The position numbers and the translations under genes are program-made. Shown in pieces: positions 1-6,146 of a DNA stretch of 6,320 nt. The stretch lies in the NCBI GenBank assembly GCA_028698395.1, contig JAQVDG010000128.1, positions 1 through 6,320 of the forward strand. Direction: 5' to 3'. The number at the start of each line of letters is the position of its first letter. The stretch's first letter is position 1. This stretch comes from Weeksellaceae bacterium. GTDB taxonomy: Bacteria; Bacteroidota; Bacteroidia; Flavobacteriales; Weeksellaceae. The notes under the pieces are model-generated. The model did not search any database, was not told the DNA's origin, and saw nothing but the letters and a program-made list of their open reading frames with translations.

Positions 1-834
1 ATTAAATAAAAAATCTTTTTCTTCTTTCGTCAAACTTTCATATCCGGAACGAGATATTTTATCTAAAATTCCATCAATTTTCTTTTGTTTTTCAACTTTT
101 TGAGAATTAAATTCATAATCATCTCTCGGGGGCGTTTTAATTTTTTGATAGGTTTTGATTTTATTTCGGGAAAAGAAAAAATGAGCGATTCCACCTAAGA
201 AATCACTTCCTTTTTCAAAGGATTTCATATATAAAAATCCGAAAACAGCTCCACCAATATGAGAAATATGCCCTCCGGTATTGTCGCCGGCAATAATCAT
301 TAAAATATCCCAAGCTAAAAGTGCATAACCTACATAATCCAAAGGAAAATTAATGGGAATGAAAAGAAACTGGATTTTATTTTTAGGTAGATAAGCAATC
401 AAAGCGAAAAACAAAGAATAAATGGCGGCAGAAGCACCTATAAGCCCTTCGTTATAAGCTAATAAAGGTGAAAAAATCATGAAGAATAATGCTCCAAAAA
501 CACTTCCAAACAGGAAAAAAGTTAAAAAATCTTCTTTTCTGAAGTAGCGTAAAAAAAACTGTCCAACAAAATAAAGCATTAGTGAATTAAGCAGTAAATG
601 CAGAAAACTTCCATGGAAAAAGGCATAACTGATGATACCCCAAGGTTGAGAGAAAAATTGTTCAATTTTAGGTTTTGCTGCAAAAAAATCTTCAATATTT
701 CCTACTCGATTTTGAAAAAATATAAAGTTGATAAAAGAAGAAAGAATAAAGATAGCAACACAAATAAAAATAAGTTTTGTGTTGATTTCTCCATGTTTAT
801 ATTTTTCTTTTATTTGTTGAATTATATCTTTCAT
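1..834 (-). CDS. Rhomboid family intramembrane serine protease with cytoplasmic C-terminal tail (rhomboid B), 3' end beyond window
   Basis: This reading frame begins at the ATG at 834-832 and stays open for 278 codons to the left edge, so the stop codon lies outside. Rhomboids cut substrate membrane helices inside the lipid bilayer of the inner membrane. Six hydrophobic segments are visible, roughly at residues 19-40, 78-97, 102-123, 133-152, 154-180 and 188-203. The family signatures are present: His79-x3-Asn83 in the second helix, the nucleophile Ser135 in GAS, and the partner His192 in SHIGG. Two helix-packing glycines differ from the usual GxSGxxxG form (here GASAAIYS). A basic and acidic soluble tail follows from about residue 206. 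Its end (IDGILDKISRSGYESLT and onward) resembles the short tail domain of many Bacteroidota rhomboids (DUF6576, recalled from memory), so only a few residues are probably missing. It starts 26 nt after rhomboid A and probably shares its transcript. The substrate is unknown. Confidence 0.9.
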   Translation of the reverse strand, partial: MKDIIQQIKEKYKHGEINTKLIFICVAIFILSSFINFIFFQNRVGNIEDFFAAKPKIEQFFSQPWGIISYAFFHGSFLHLLLNSLMLYFVGQFFLRYFRKEDFLTFFLFGSVFGALFFMIFSPLLAYNEGLIGASAAIYSLFFALIAYLPKNKIQFLFIPINFPLDYVGYALLAWDILMIIAGDNTGGHISHIGGAVFGFLYMKSFEKGSDFLGGIAHFFFSRNKIKTYQKIKTPPRDDYEFNSQKVEKQKKIDGILDKISRSGYESLTKEEKDFLFN

Positions 835-860
835 TATATTTTTAAATCATTCATATTCAA

Positions 861-1622
861 CTAATAATCTTGAAATTGATTCAATCTTTTTTTCCAATAA
901 CGAATCAAAATAAACCCGATGATGGCTCCTCCAATATGAGCAAAATGCGCAATGGGATTCCAAGCATAATTTTGTAATCCCATATAAAATTCAATGGCAA
1001 TTAAACCCGGAATAAAATATTTAGCTTTGACCGGAACCGGCAAAAATATCAAAGCTAATTTTGCATTGGGATAAAGTACTCCAAACGCTACCAAAACGCC
1101 GTAAATCGCACCGGAAGCTCCAACCATGGGAGTTGTATAATAGTTTAACAATTTTACGGCTTCTTCCGGGGTTCCTTCTCCGAAAGTTAGGTACAGATTG
1201 GATTGTACTGAACGTTTGGCGTTAATTATGTCATTTAAATTATAACCCATTCCTTCTACAATAGGCTTTAGTTGTTCAATTTGAAGATAATTAGAGAAAT
1301 TAAACAGCACAAAAGAACCCAAACCGGCTACAAAATATAGAATAATGAATTTTTTCGGACCAATTGTATATTCAACTGTTGAACCGAACATCCACAAAGC
1401 AAACATATTAAACAAAATATGAGAAATATTTGGGAAAGGTGCGTGCATAAACATGTGGGTAATGATTTGCCACGGTTTAAAATTGATAGATTCCGGATAA
1501 TAAGCACCTAAAATAGTACCGAGATTAATTCCTCTTTCTCCCAGAACGAAGGCGGCTAAAAAAAATAATCCGTTGATTATCAGTAAATTTTTTGTGATGG
1601 TCGGTAGGGGTTGCCGAAACAT
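861..1622 (-). CDS. Rhomboid family intramembrane serine protease (rhomboid A)
   Basis: This complete 253-residue membrane protein is predicted to cleave transmembrane substrates in the inner membrane. Six hydrophobic segments lie near residues 11-28, 66-85, 91-110, 168-184, 188-217 and 225-242. The catalytic pair is Ser170 in GASGAIYG and His229 in AHFAHIGG. The oxyanion-side motif His68-x3-Asn72 (SHILFN) is present, as is the conserved Glu84 region. About 55 residues (110-165) separate helices 3 and 4 just before the active serine; by GlpG topology this loop should face the periplasm. The equivalent loop in the neighbouring rhomboid is only about ten residues long. The ATG at 1622 lies 3 nt after the mutL stop with an A/T-rich leader and no Shine-Dalgarno sequence, which suggests translational coupling to mutL. 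The stop is TAG at 863-861. The family is certain, but substrate and role are unknown. Confidence 0.95.
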   Translation of the reverse strand: MFRQPLPTITKNLLIINGLFFLAAFVLGERGINLGTILGAYYPESINFKPWQIITHMFMHAPFPNISHILFNMFALWMFGSTVEYTIGPKKFIILYFVAGLGSFVLFNFSNYLQIEQLKPIVEGMGYNLNDIINAKRSVQSNLYLTFGEGTPEEAVKLLNYYTTPMVGASGAIYGVLVAFGVLYPNAKLALIFLPVPVKAKYFIPGLIAIEFYMGLQNYAWNPIAHFAHIGGAIIGFILIRYWKKRLNQFQDY

Positions 1623-1625
1623 AAT

Positions 1626-3413
1626 TTAATTTATTTTTTTGATTATTTCACTTTCAGAAAATTGAACAAAAACAGGTTTTCCGTAGGGTGAAAAATTAGG
1701 TTCTTCCAGTTGCAACAATTCTTGTACCAAATGTTTAGCTTGCTCTTCTTGTAGGGCAATTCCTTTTTTTATTGCTGAATTCTTAGACAGAATTTTCGCA
1801 ATTTCGGTATGGAAATCTATATTTTCCGAAAATGCTAAACGTTCAATAAAATCAGCAAAAACGGCTTCAATATCACTTAAATTTAGGTCTGAAGGCAGTG
1901 CATTGATTTCGATTGAGTGCTCCTTGAAATTCACATCAAAACCAAATTTTATCAGATTCATTTCAATGTTTTTCAACAAATTGATTTCACCCGGATTGGA
2001 TTGAATTTCAGTTGGAAACAGTAAACGTTGGCTCAATACATTTCCGTCTTTCCATTGTTTTAATTTATTGTACAAAACACATTGGTGCGCTCTGTTTTGG
2101 TCAATAATCAATAATTCACCTTCGTATTGACTGATTAAATATTTGTTGTTCCATTGAAAAACCTTGATTTCGGCAGAATTAAAATCTGTTTTATTTAGAA
2201 GCGTATGGTTTTTGGCATCCGTAGTTTCAAAATCAGAAACAGAACGGTATAACTCGGTTAGAGGTCGAATTTCTTTTTGCGAAACAGAAGTTTCAAAGGG
2301 ATTATAATTTCTATCTACCTTAATTTCAGGTGTTTTTATGTTTTTATTTTTCGGTGGAATACTTGGAAGAAATGAAATTTCCGGATTTTGGTCAAAATCC
2401 AAAGAAGGTAAAACATTAAATTGACCGAGCGAATGTTTTACAACAGAGCGCAAAACGGCATAAATAGAGTATTCGTCTTCAAATTTAATTTCCGTTTTAG
2501 TTGGATGAATGTTAATATCAATTTTAGCCGGATCAATTTCTAAATAAAGAAAATAGGAGGGAATGTACTGATTGGGAAGCAAATTTTCAAAAGCATCTAA
2601 AATAGCTTTATGCAAGTAATTACTTCTTATAAAACGCTGATTAACAAAAAAATACTGTTCTCCTCTTTGTTTTTTTGCACTTTCCGGTTTTCCTACAAAT
2701 CCCGAAAGCTTAACAATCTCGGTATCTTCTTGTATAGGAACTAAGTGTGATTCTATTTTTCGGCCAAATAGCTGAACAATTCGCTGTTTTAAATTTCCCG
2801 TTTTGAGAATATAAATTTCAGAATCATTATGGTAAAAACGAAAATTAATTGTGCTATGTGCTAATGCCACCCGCAAAAACTCATCCTGAATATGTCGCAA
2901 TTCTACTTGATTGGATTTCAGGAAATTTCTTCGTGCCGGAACATTATAAAAAAGATTTTTAACTGAAATGGAAGTTCCGGTAGGAGAGGAGGCAGGCGTC
3001 TGATCGCGAACTTTTCCTCCTTCGATAATGATTCGGTTGGCAATATCTTCTTCGTCTTTTTTAGAAACAGCATCAACTTGTGAAACCGCAGCAATAGAAG
3101 GCAAAGCTTCTCCTCTGAAACCTTTGGTTTGAATATGAAAAATATCTTCTGTTGTTCGGATTTTAGAAGTAGCGTGTCGCTCAAAAGCCAATCGTAAATC
3201 GGTAATGCTCATTCCAAAGCCATTGTCCACAACCTGAATCAAAGTTCTTCCGGCGTCTTTTACGATTAAATCAATTTGAGTTGCACCTGCATCTATCGCA
3301 TTTTCAAGTAACTCTTTTACTACAGATGCAGGTCGCTGAACTACTTCACCGGCTGCGATTTGGTTGGCAACATGGTCGGGTAATAATTGAATAATATCAC
3401 TCGTTGAAATCAT
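1626..3413 (-). CDS. mutL: DNA mismatch repair protein MutL
   Basis: MutL is the dimeric ATPase that links mismatch recognition by MutS to downstream strand removal. This 595-residue protein has the usual length and order. The GHKL ATPase and transducer domains (about 1-330) show NQIAAGEV at 17-24, the general base Glu34 and Mg-binding Asn38 (by E. coli numbering plus 5), DNGFGM at 63-68, RHATSK at 79-84, GFRGEAL at 98-104 and GTS at 146-148. Lys306 in NIHPTK matches the conserved ATP-contacting lysine. A low-complexity linker (about 330-410) leads to the C-terminal dimerisation domain. There QRLLFP (462-467) fits a sliding-clamp binding motif. The endonuclease motif DQHAx2Ex4E is degraded to DQNRAHQCVLYN (438-449), and the later metal-site motifs read SKNSAIKKG and SPYGKP, so nicking activity is doubtful. 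The start is firm: no other ATG, GTG or TTG occurs before NQIAAGEV. It heads a likely mutL-rhomboid-rhomboid transcript. Confidence 0.98.
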   Translation of the reverse strand: MISTSDIIQLLPDHVANQIAAGEVVQRPASVVKELLENAIDAGATQIDLIVKDAGRTLIQVVDNGFGMSITDLRLAFERHATSKIRTTEDIFHIQTKGFRGEALPSIAAVSQVDAVSKKDEEDIANRIIIEGGKVRDQTPASSPTGTSISVKNLFYNVPARRNFLKSNQVELRHIQDEFLRVALAHSTINFRFYHNDSEIYILKTGNLKQRIVQLFGRKIESHLVPIQEDTEIVKLSGFVGKPESAKKQRGEQYFFVNQRFIRSNYLHKAILDAFENLLPNQYIPSYFLYLEIDPAKIDINIHPTKTEIKFEDEYSIYAVLRSVVKHSLGQFNVLPSLDFDQNPEISFLPSIPPKNKNIKTPEIKVDRNYNPFETSVSQKEIRPLTELYRSVSDFETTDAKNHTLLNKTDFNSAEIKVFQWNNKYLISQYEGELLIIDQNRAHQCVLYNKLKQWKDGNVLSQRLLFPTEIQSNPGEINLLKNIEMNLIKFGFDVNFKEHSIEINALPSDLNLSDIEAVFADFIERLAFSENIDFHTEIAKILSKNSAIKKGIALQEEQAKHLVQELLQLEEPNFSPYGKPVFVQFSESEIIKKIN

Positions 3414-3419
3414 AGCTCA

Positions 3420-3448
3420 CAAAGGTACGAATCGAAATTTGATTTCAA
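3420..3448 (-). promoter_or_regulatory. Bacteroidota-type promoter of mutL
   Basis: Read on the minus strand, TACCTTTG at 3427-3420 is an exact match to the Bacteroidota -7 element TAnnTTTG. A TTG at 3448-3446 lies 18 nt upstream, within the range accepted for the -33 element. Transcription should start only a few bases before the ATG at 3413, giving an unusually short leader. The -33 TTG lies inside one arm of the intergenic inverted repeat. The element match is seen directly; promoter function is inferred. Confidence 0.7.
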
Positions 3449-3489
3449 TAACTCAATAAAAAAATTCATTGTTTTTTGAGCGTTGAAAT
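3442..3489 (-). terminator. Intergenic hairpin after the sensor kinase gene (possible terminator)
   Basis: An interrupted inverted repeat begins two bases after the kinase stop codon. ATTTCAA (3442-3448) pairs with TTGAAAT (3483-3489), and CTCAA (3452-3456) pairs with TTGAG (3476-3480). Further A-T pairs are possible inside, around a loop of roughly ten bases. No clean run of T follows on either strand, so it is not a textbook Rho-independent terminator. It may still form the 3' end of the kinase mRNA or affect the mutL promoter, whose -33 TTG falls in the left arm. The pairing is seen; the role is inferred. Confidence 0.45.
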
Positions 3490-3491
3490 TA

Positions 3492-5267
3492 CTACAATGT
3501 AATTTCTAAAGTAGTTCCTTGGTTGATTTCAGAACGGATATTTAACTCTCCACCGATATCTAAAATGCGTTTGTGCATATTGTTTAAACCGTTTCCGTGC
3601 GTGATTTGAGTCGAATCAATTCCCTTTCCGTTGTCGTGAATTGAAATTAAATAATGCTGATTGATTTGGTCAAAATTTACTTTAATTTCAGATGCAGCGG
3701 AATGTTTGACTGCATTGTTCACTGCTTCCTGAATGACACGGAATAGATTCACACCTTCAAAAGCCGAAAAACTATGAGAATCATCGATCTCATCATTCAT
3801 ATTTAATTCAAAATGAATATTTTGAATGCTATTTTGCGCATTTTTCAGAAAATTATTTAATCGGTTTTTTAAATCAGATAAATGAATATTTTGTTTATTC
3901 ATAGCCCAAATAGTATCCCGTAATTCCAAAATAGTGCCTCGGGTAAAATTATTGATTTCTGAAATACGTTCAGTGTAAGCAGAGTTGTCTTTTTGAAGTA
4001 AAAATTTAAGATTATCTAAAGAAGAAATAATAAAAGTAAGTTGAGAACCGATATTATCGTGTAAATCACGTGAAATGCGAAGTCGTTCTTCTTGTACTTT
4101 ATTTTGCGCTTCAATGGTGATTAATGCACTTTTTAATTCATTTTCTTTTATAAGTTGTTTGTTTTTAAGTAATTGCGTTTTGTGAATTTGAAATCCAATA
4201 AGCCCGATGATGATAAGTAGAGAAATTAACATATAAATCCAGAATGATTTTTGTTGTAATTCAATTTTTTGTTCGGCTAAATCTGCTTTTTGCTCTAAAA
4301 TCTGTTTTTCTTTAACTTCAGTTTCAAATTCTATTTCCAATTCTTTTTTGGTAGCAGTTACATCCAAATTGTAAATACTGTCTTTATAGGCGACGTATTG
4401 TTTGTGGTAATCCAAAGCTTTTTTAAATTGATTTTGTTGTTCTAAAAGAGCAGAAAAATCTTCATAAAGGCGTAAAGTTAACCAGCGATATCCTGCTTCT
4501 TTACTTGCAATTAAAGCTTTTTCATAATAGGAAATAGCTTGTGGGAAATCTTTTATTTCAGAATAATAAAGTCCATAAAAACTAAGATTTTCTGCGATTC
4601 CAATTTCGTCATTTAGTTTTAGGCGTATAGCATAAGCTTCGTCAAAAAAATCTTTGGCTTCTTTGAATTTTTTTAAACTTAAATAAAGTGTACCTAATTT
4701 GTTCAGACTGTATGGAATCCCGGTTTCATCCTTAGCTTCTCTTTTCATATTCAAGGATTTACGGAAGAAAAACTCAGCACTGTCTTTTTCGTTATTAGCC
4801 TCTTTGACCAACCCGTAATTATCATACATTCCCATTAAGTCAATTTTCCGGTTATTTTTTTCAGCCAAATAAATTCCTTTTTGCATATAGTACATTGATT
4901 TTTCAATGTCGGTATGACGCAAACGATAGCCATACAAGGAATATTGATAACCGATTTCGCCCTCTAAATTCAGATTTTCATAAATTTTAACCGTTCTGAA
5001 GAAATAATCGGTACTCAAATCGTATTTTCCTTGATAAAAATAGATTAATGAAATCGTACTGTACGAATCTGCTATTCCTTTCTGATAATCAATTGAACGA
5101 GCTGTTTCTGCATTGTTCAAATATTTTTTTAGATTATGTGAAGAAGTTTCAATTCTTTTCTCATAAGGTAAATTATTAAGGGAATCAATCTTCTGAATTA
5201 AAGAGTTTTCTTGACTGAAAAGAAGAGAAGAAAATAAAAAGAACAGAAAGCGAACGGTATTTTTCAT
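3492..5267 (-). CDS. TPR-containing sensor histidine kinase (NarL/HisKA_3 type)
   Basis: This 591-residue protein is a predicted inner-membrane sensor kinase that autophosphorylates on histidine and passes the phosphate to a response regulator, typically of the LuxR/NarL class. An N-terminal signal segment (1-18) is followed by about six TPR-like helical pairs (about 62-297), which probably lie in the periplasm as the sensing or docking region. A charged coiled-coil stretch (303-340) leads to one membrane helix (about 342-361) and a second helical linker. The HisKA_3 dimerisation domain carries His403 in SRDLHDNIGSQL. The ATP-binding domain shows the N-box QEAVNNAVKH (513-522), DNGKG (545-549) and GNGLNNM (558-564), and the protein ends right after GTTLEITL. 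All catalytic motifs look intact. No response regulator is adjacent in the window, so the partner must be elsewhere. The signal recognised is unknown. The ATG at 5267 is supported by the signal sequence directly after it. Confidence 0.93.
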   Translation of the reverse strand: MKNTVRFLFFLFSSLLFSQENSLIQKIDSLNNLPYEKRIETSSHNLKKYLNNAETARSIDYQKGIADSYSTISLIYFYQGKYDLSTDYFFRTVKIYENLNLEGEIGYQYSLYGYRLRHTDIEKSMYYMQKGIYLAEKNNRKIDLMGMYDNYGLVKEANNEKDSAEFFFRKSLNMKREAKDETGIPYSLNKLGTLYLSLKKFKEAKDFFDEAYAIRLKLNDEIGIAENLSFYGLYYSEIKDFPQAISYYEKALIASKEAGYRWLTLRLYEDFSALLEQQNQFKKALDYHKQYVAYKDSIYNLDVTATKKELEIEFETEVKEKQILEQKADLAEQKIELQQKSFWIYMLISLLIIIGLIGFQIHKTQLLKNKQLIKENELKSALITIEAQNKVQEERLRISRDLHDNIGSQLTFIISSLDNLKFLLQKDNSAYTERISEINNFTRGTILELRDTIWAMNKQNIHLSDLKNRLNNFLKNAQNSIQNIHFELNMNDEIDDSHSFSAFEGVNLFRVIQEAVNNAVKHSAASEIKVNFDQINQHYLISIHDNGKGIDSTQITHGNGLNNMHKRILDIGGELNIRSEINQGTTLEITL

Positions 5268-5282
5268 GATTTGTGAATTTGT

Positions 5283-5329
5283 AAAAAATGGCTGTAAACA
5301 AATTTAAAAAAATTAAATCGATACAGCCA
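5283..5329 (-). terminator. Rho-independent terminator-like hairpin between the lipoprotein and kinase genes
   Basis: On the minus strand TGGCTGTA (5329-5322) pairs perfectly with TACAGCCA (5296-5289). Inside the 25-nt loop an additional ATTTAA/TTAAAT pair can form around five T residues. The outer stem is followed at once by six T residues (5288-5283), as in an intrinsic terminator for the lipoprotein transcript. It ends about 15 nt before the kinase start codon, so it could instead act as an attenuator or as part of the kinase leader. The structure is seen directly; termination is inferred. Confidence 0.6.
5299..5306 (-). promoter_or_regulatory. Possible -7 element for the sensor kinase gene
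   Basis: TAAATTTG on the minus strand matches TAnnTTTG exactly and lies about 31 nt before the kinase ATG. No TTG sits 17-23 nt upstream, so only half of the usual promoter is present. The sequence is also part of the AT-rich hairpin interior, where such a match can arise by chance. If it is real, the kinase mRNA would contain only the distal arm of the hairpin and so would escape termination. Confidence 0.3.
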
Positions 5330-5335
5330 CTTTGC

Positions 5336-5383
5336 TTAGGTTTGTTAGAGGATAGATTATTTAGAAGCTTAGAGAGAACCTAA
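5336..5383. repeat. Long-range inverted repeat in the lipoprotein 3' region
   Basis: TTAGGTT (5336-5342) and AACCTAA (5377-5383) are perfect inverted copies separated by 34 bases. They lie just after the lipoprotein stop codon and before the terminator-like hairpin. Between them the motif TTAGA recurs three times, at 5345, 5361 and 5369. The arms may fold in the mRNA 3' region, but seven bases over this distance in AT-rich DNA is weak evidence. Confidence 0.3.
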
Positions 5384-5392
5384 TATGACTGA

Positions 5393-5932
5393 TTAGGGCG
5401 TTGTCATGAAATTCACATTAAATGAGCCATCTGTAATGTTTTTGATATTGCTATCACTATTTTTTGCTTTGAAATGGAAAGTTCCTTTGACATAAGAATC
5501 AGTGATTTCAGAAATTTTGATTTCACCAACCTGAGTATCATCATAAGGAGCTTGCCATACTACTACATCGGGATTTGAAGGATTGCTTAAATCCACTACC
5601 GTTTCAGTATAAGAAGCTACATTGAATATGTTAGCTCCCCCTCCGATTGGGTAAGTTCCCGCTCCGTCAAAGCCTATAATGTTAAAAACAAATGCTTTGC
5701 TTGAAGTTCCGCCGGTATTTCCTTGAATTTGAAGATTCCCGCTAGCAAGGTGTGCAAATGTTACCATTTCCATTGTGGTAACGGTTGAGCCATCTACTTT
5801 TGCCGTAATTGTTCCACTGGCTGCAGAACCACCGCCTCCGCCGTCGTCATCACTTTTACATGAAAAAGTGAAGATTGATAATGCTAATAAAGCAATAAAT
5901 ACATAGGGTTTTTTAATTTTAATTGTTTTCAT
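5393..5932 (-). CDS. Probable surface-exposed lipoprotein, DUF6252-like
   Basis: This 179-residue protein has a lipoprotein signal peptide: basic residues 2-8, a hydrophobic core at 9-23 and a lipobox ending in Cys25 (FTFSC). The next residues, KSDDD, match the acidic signal that sends lipoproteins to the cell surface in Flavobacteriia and Bacteroides. A run of five glycines (31-35) forms a flexible tether. The rest looks like an all-beta domain with alternating hydrophobic residues. Its end (KGTFHFKAKNSD, then ITDGSFNVNF) resembles the conserved end of DUF6252 proteins, recalled from memory. No catalytic motif is visible and the function is unknown. It has its own promoter and is followed by a terminator-like hairpin, so it is probably transcribed alone. 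The ATG at 5932 is the start that gives a proper signal peptide. Confidence 0.88.
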   Translation of the reverse strand: MKTIKIKKPYVFIALLALSIFTFSCKSDDDGGGGGSAASGTITAKVDGSTVTTMEMVTFAHLASGNLQIQGNTGGTSSKAFVFNIIGFDGAGTYPIGGGANIFNVASYTETVVDLSNPSNPDVVVWQAPYDDTQVGEIKISEITDSYVKGTFHFKAKNSDSNIKNITDGSFNVNFMTTP

Positions 5933-5956
5933 TTTTTAAAAATTAATTTATTAGGG

Positions 5957-5988
5957 CAAATATACATACGGAGAGTAGTGTGAAACAA
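5957..5988 (-). promoter_or_regulatory. Bacteroidota-type promoter of the lipoprotein gene
   Basis: On the minus strand TATATTTG (5964-5957) is an exact TAnnTTTG -7 element. TTG at 5988-5986 lies 21 nt upstream as the -33 element. The distance to the ATG at 5932 allows a leader of about 20 nt, which is normal and AT-rich. The -33 element touches the left end of the palindrome at 5987-6006. The sequence match is direct; activity is inferred. Confidence 0.7.
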
Positions 5989-6006
5989 TACGACAATTGC
6001 CGTATT
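5987..6006. promoter_or_regulatory. Near-perfect 20-bp palindrome, candidate operator
   Basis: The arms AATACG (5987-5992) and CGTATT (6001-6006) are exact inverted copies, and the centre CAATTG (5994-5999) is itself palindromic. Only the pair 5993/6000 fails to match, so 18 of 20 positions obey the symmetry. It lies between two divergently transcribed genes, so it is unlikely to be a terminator. It overlaps the lipoprotein -33 TTG by two bases, a position where a dimeric regulator could block or recruit polymerase. The protein that binds is unknown. Confidence 0.55.
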
Positions 6007-6146
6007 TTAATGATTACAGGAAATTAATCCGTTTAAGGTAAGAAATTGGTCTTTTATTCTTTTATTTGAATTCTGTTAAATTATTTTTTTAAGAAATTCC
6101 TTATGATTACTTTAGTAAATAAGTAAAGATTACAAATCAAGTAAAT
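6007..6146 (+). other. AT-rich leader region of the MFS gene; no clear promoter
   Basis: This stretch between the palindrome and the transporter start contains no gene. No exact TAnnTTTG element is seen on the plus strand. One-mismatch versions are TTTATTTG (6061-6068) and TACTTTAG (6108-6115), neither with a properly spaced TTG. TAAGAAATT occurs twice (6039-6047 and 6090-6098). GATTAC occurs at 6012, 6105 and 6128. These may be chance repeats in AT-rich DNA. No Shine-Dalgarno sequence precedes the ATG. Confidence 0.35.

Noticed and set aside
598..864. Plus-strand open frame of 88 codons
   Set aside because: It lies antisense to the start of rhomboid B, which has full family motifs. Its product is low-complexity and rich in Lys, Phe and Asn with no recognisable domain.
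2918..3184. Minus-strand open frame of 88 codons inside mutL
   Set aside because: It overlaps the highly conserved MutL ATPase region in another frame and has no domain or leader of its own.
861..3413. A functional DNA-repair/proteolysis system formed by mutL and the rhomboids
   Set aside because: Only tight spacing supports it. No shared pathway, domain link or substrate is visible, so co-transcription is the simpler reading.
5336..5383. Remnant of a mobile element end or attachment site between the lipoprotein and kinase genes
   Set aside because: There are no transposase or integrase fragments or target-site duplications, and the inverted arms are only seven bases long.
6107..6118. Small palindrome TTACT-TT-AGTAA before the MFS gene
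   Set aside because: Five-base arms made mostly of A and T are expected by chance here, and no promoter element is anchored to it.
6012..6133. Three copies of GATTAC and two of TAAGAAATT upstream of the MFS gene
   Set aside because: They are short, irregularly spaced and in very AT-rich DNA, so chance is a sufficient explanation. They are noted only in the intergenic entry.
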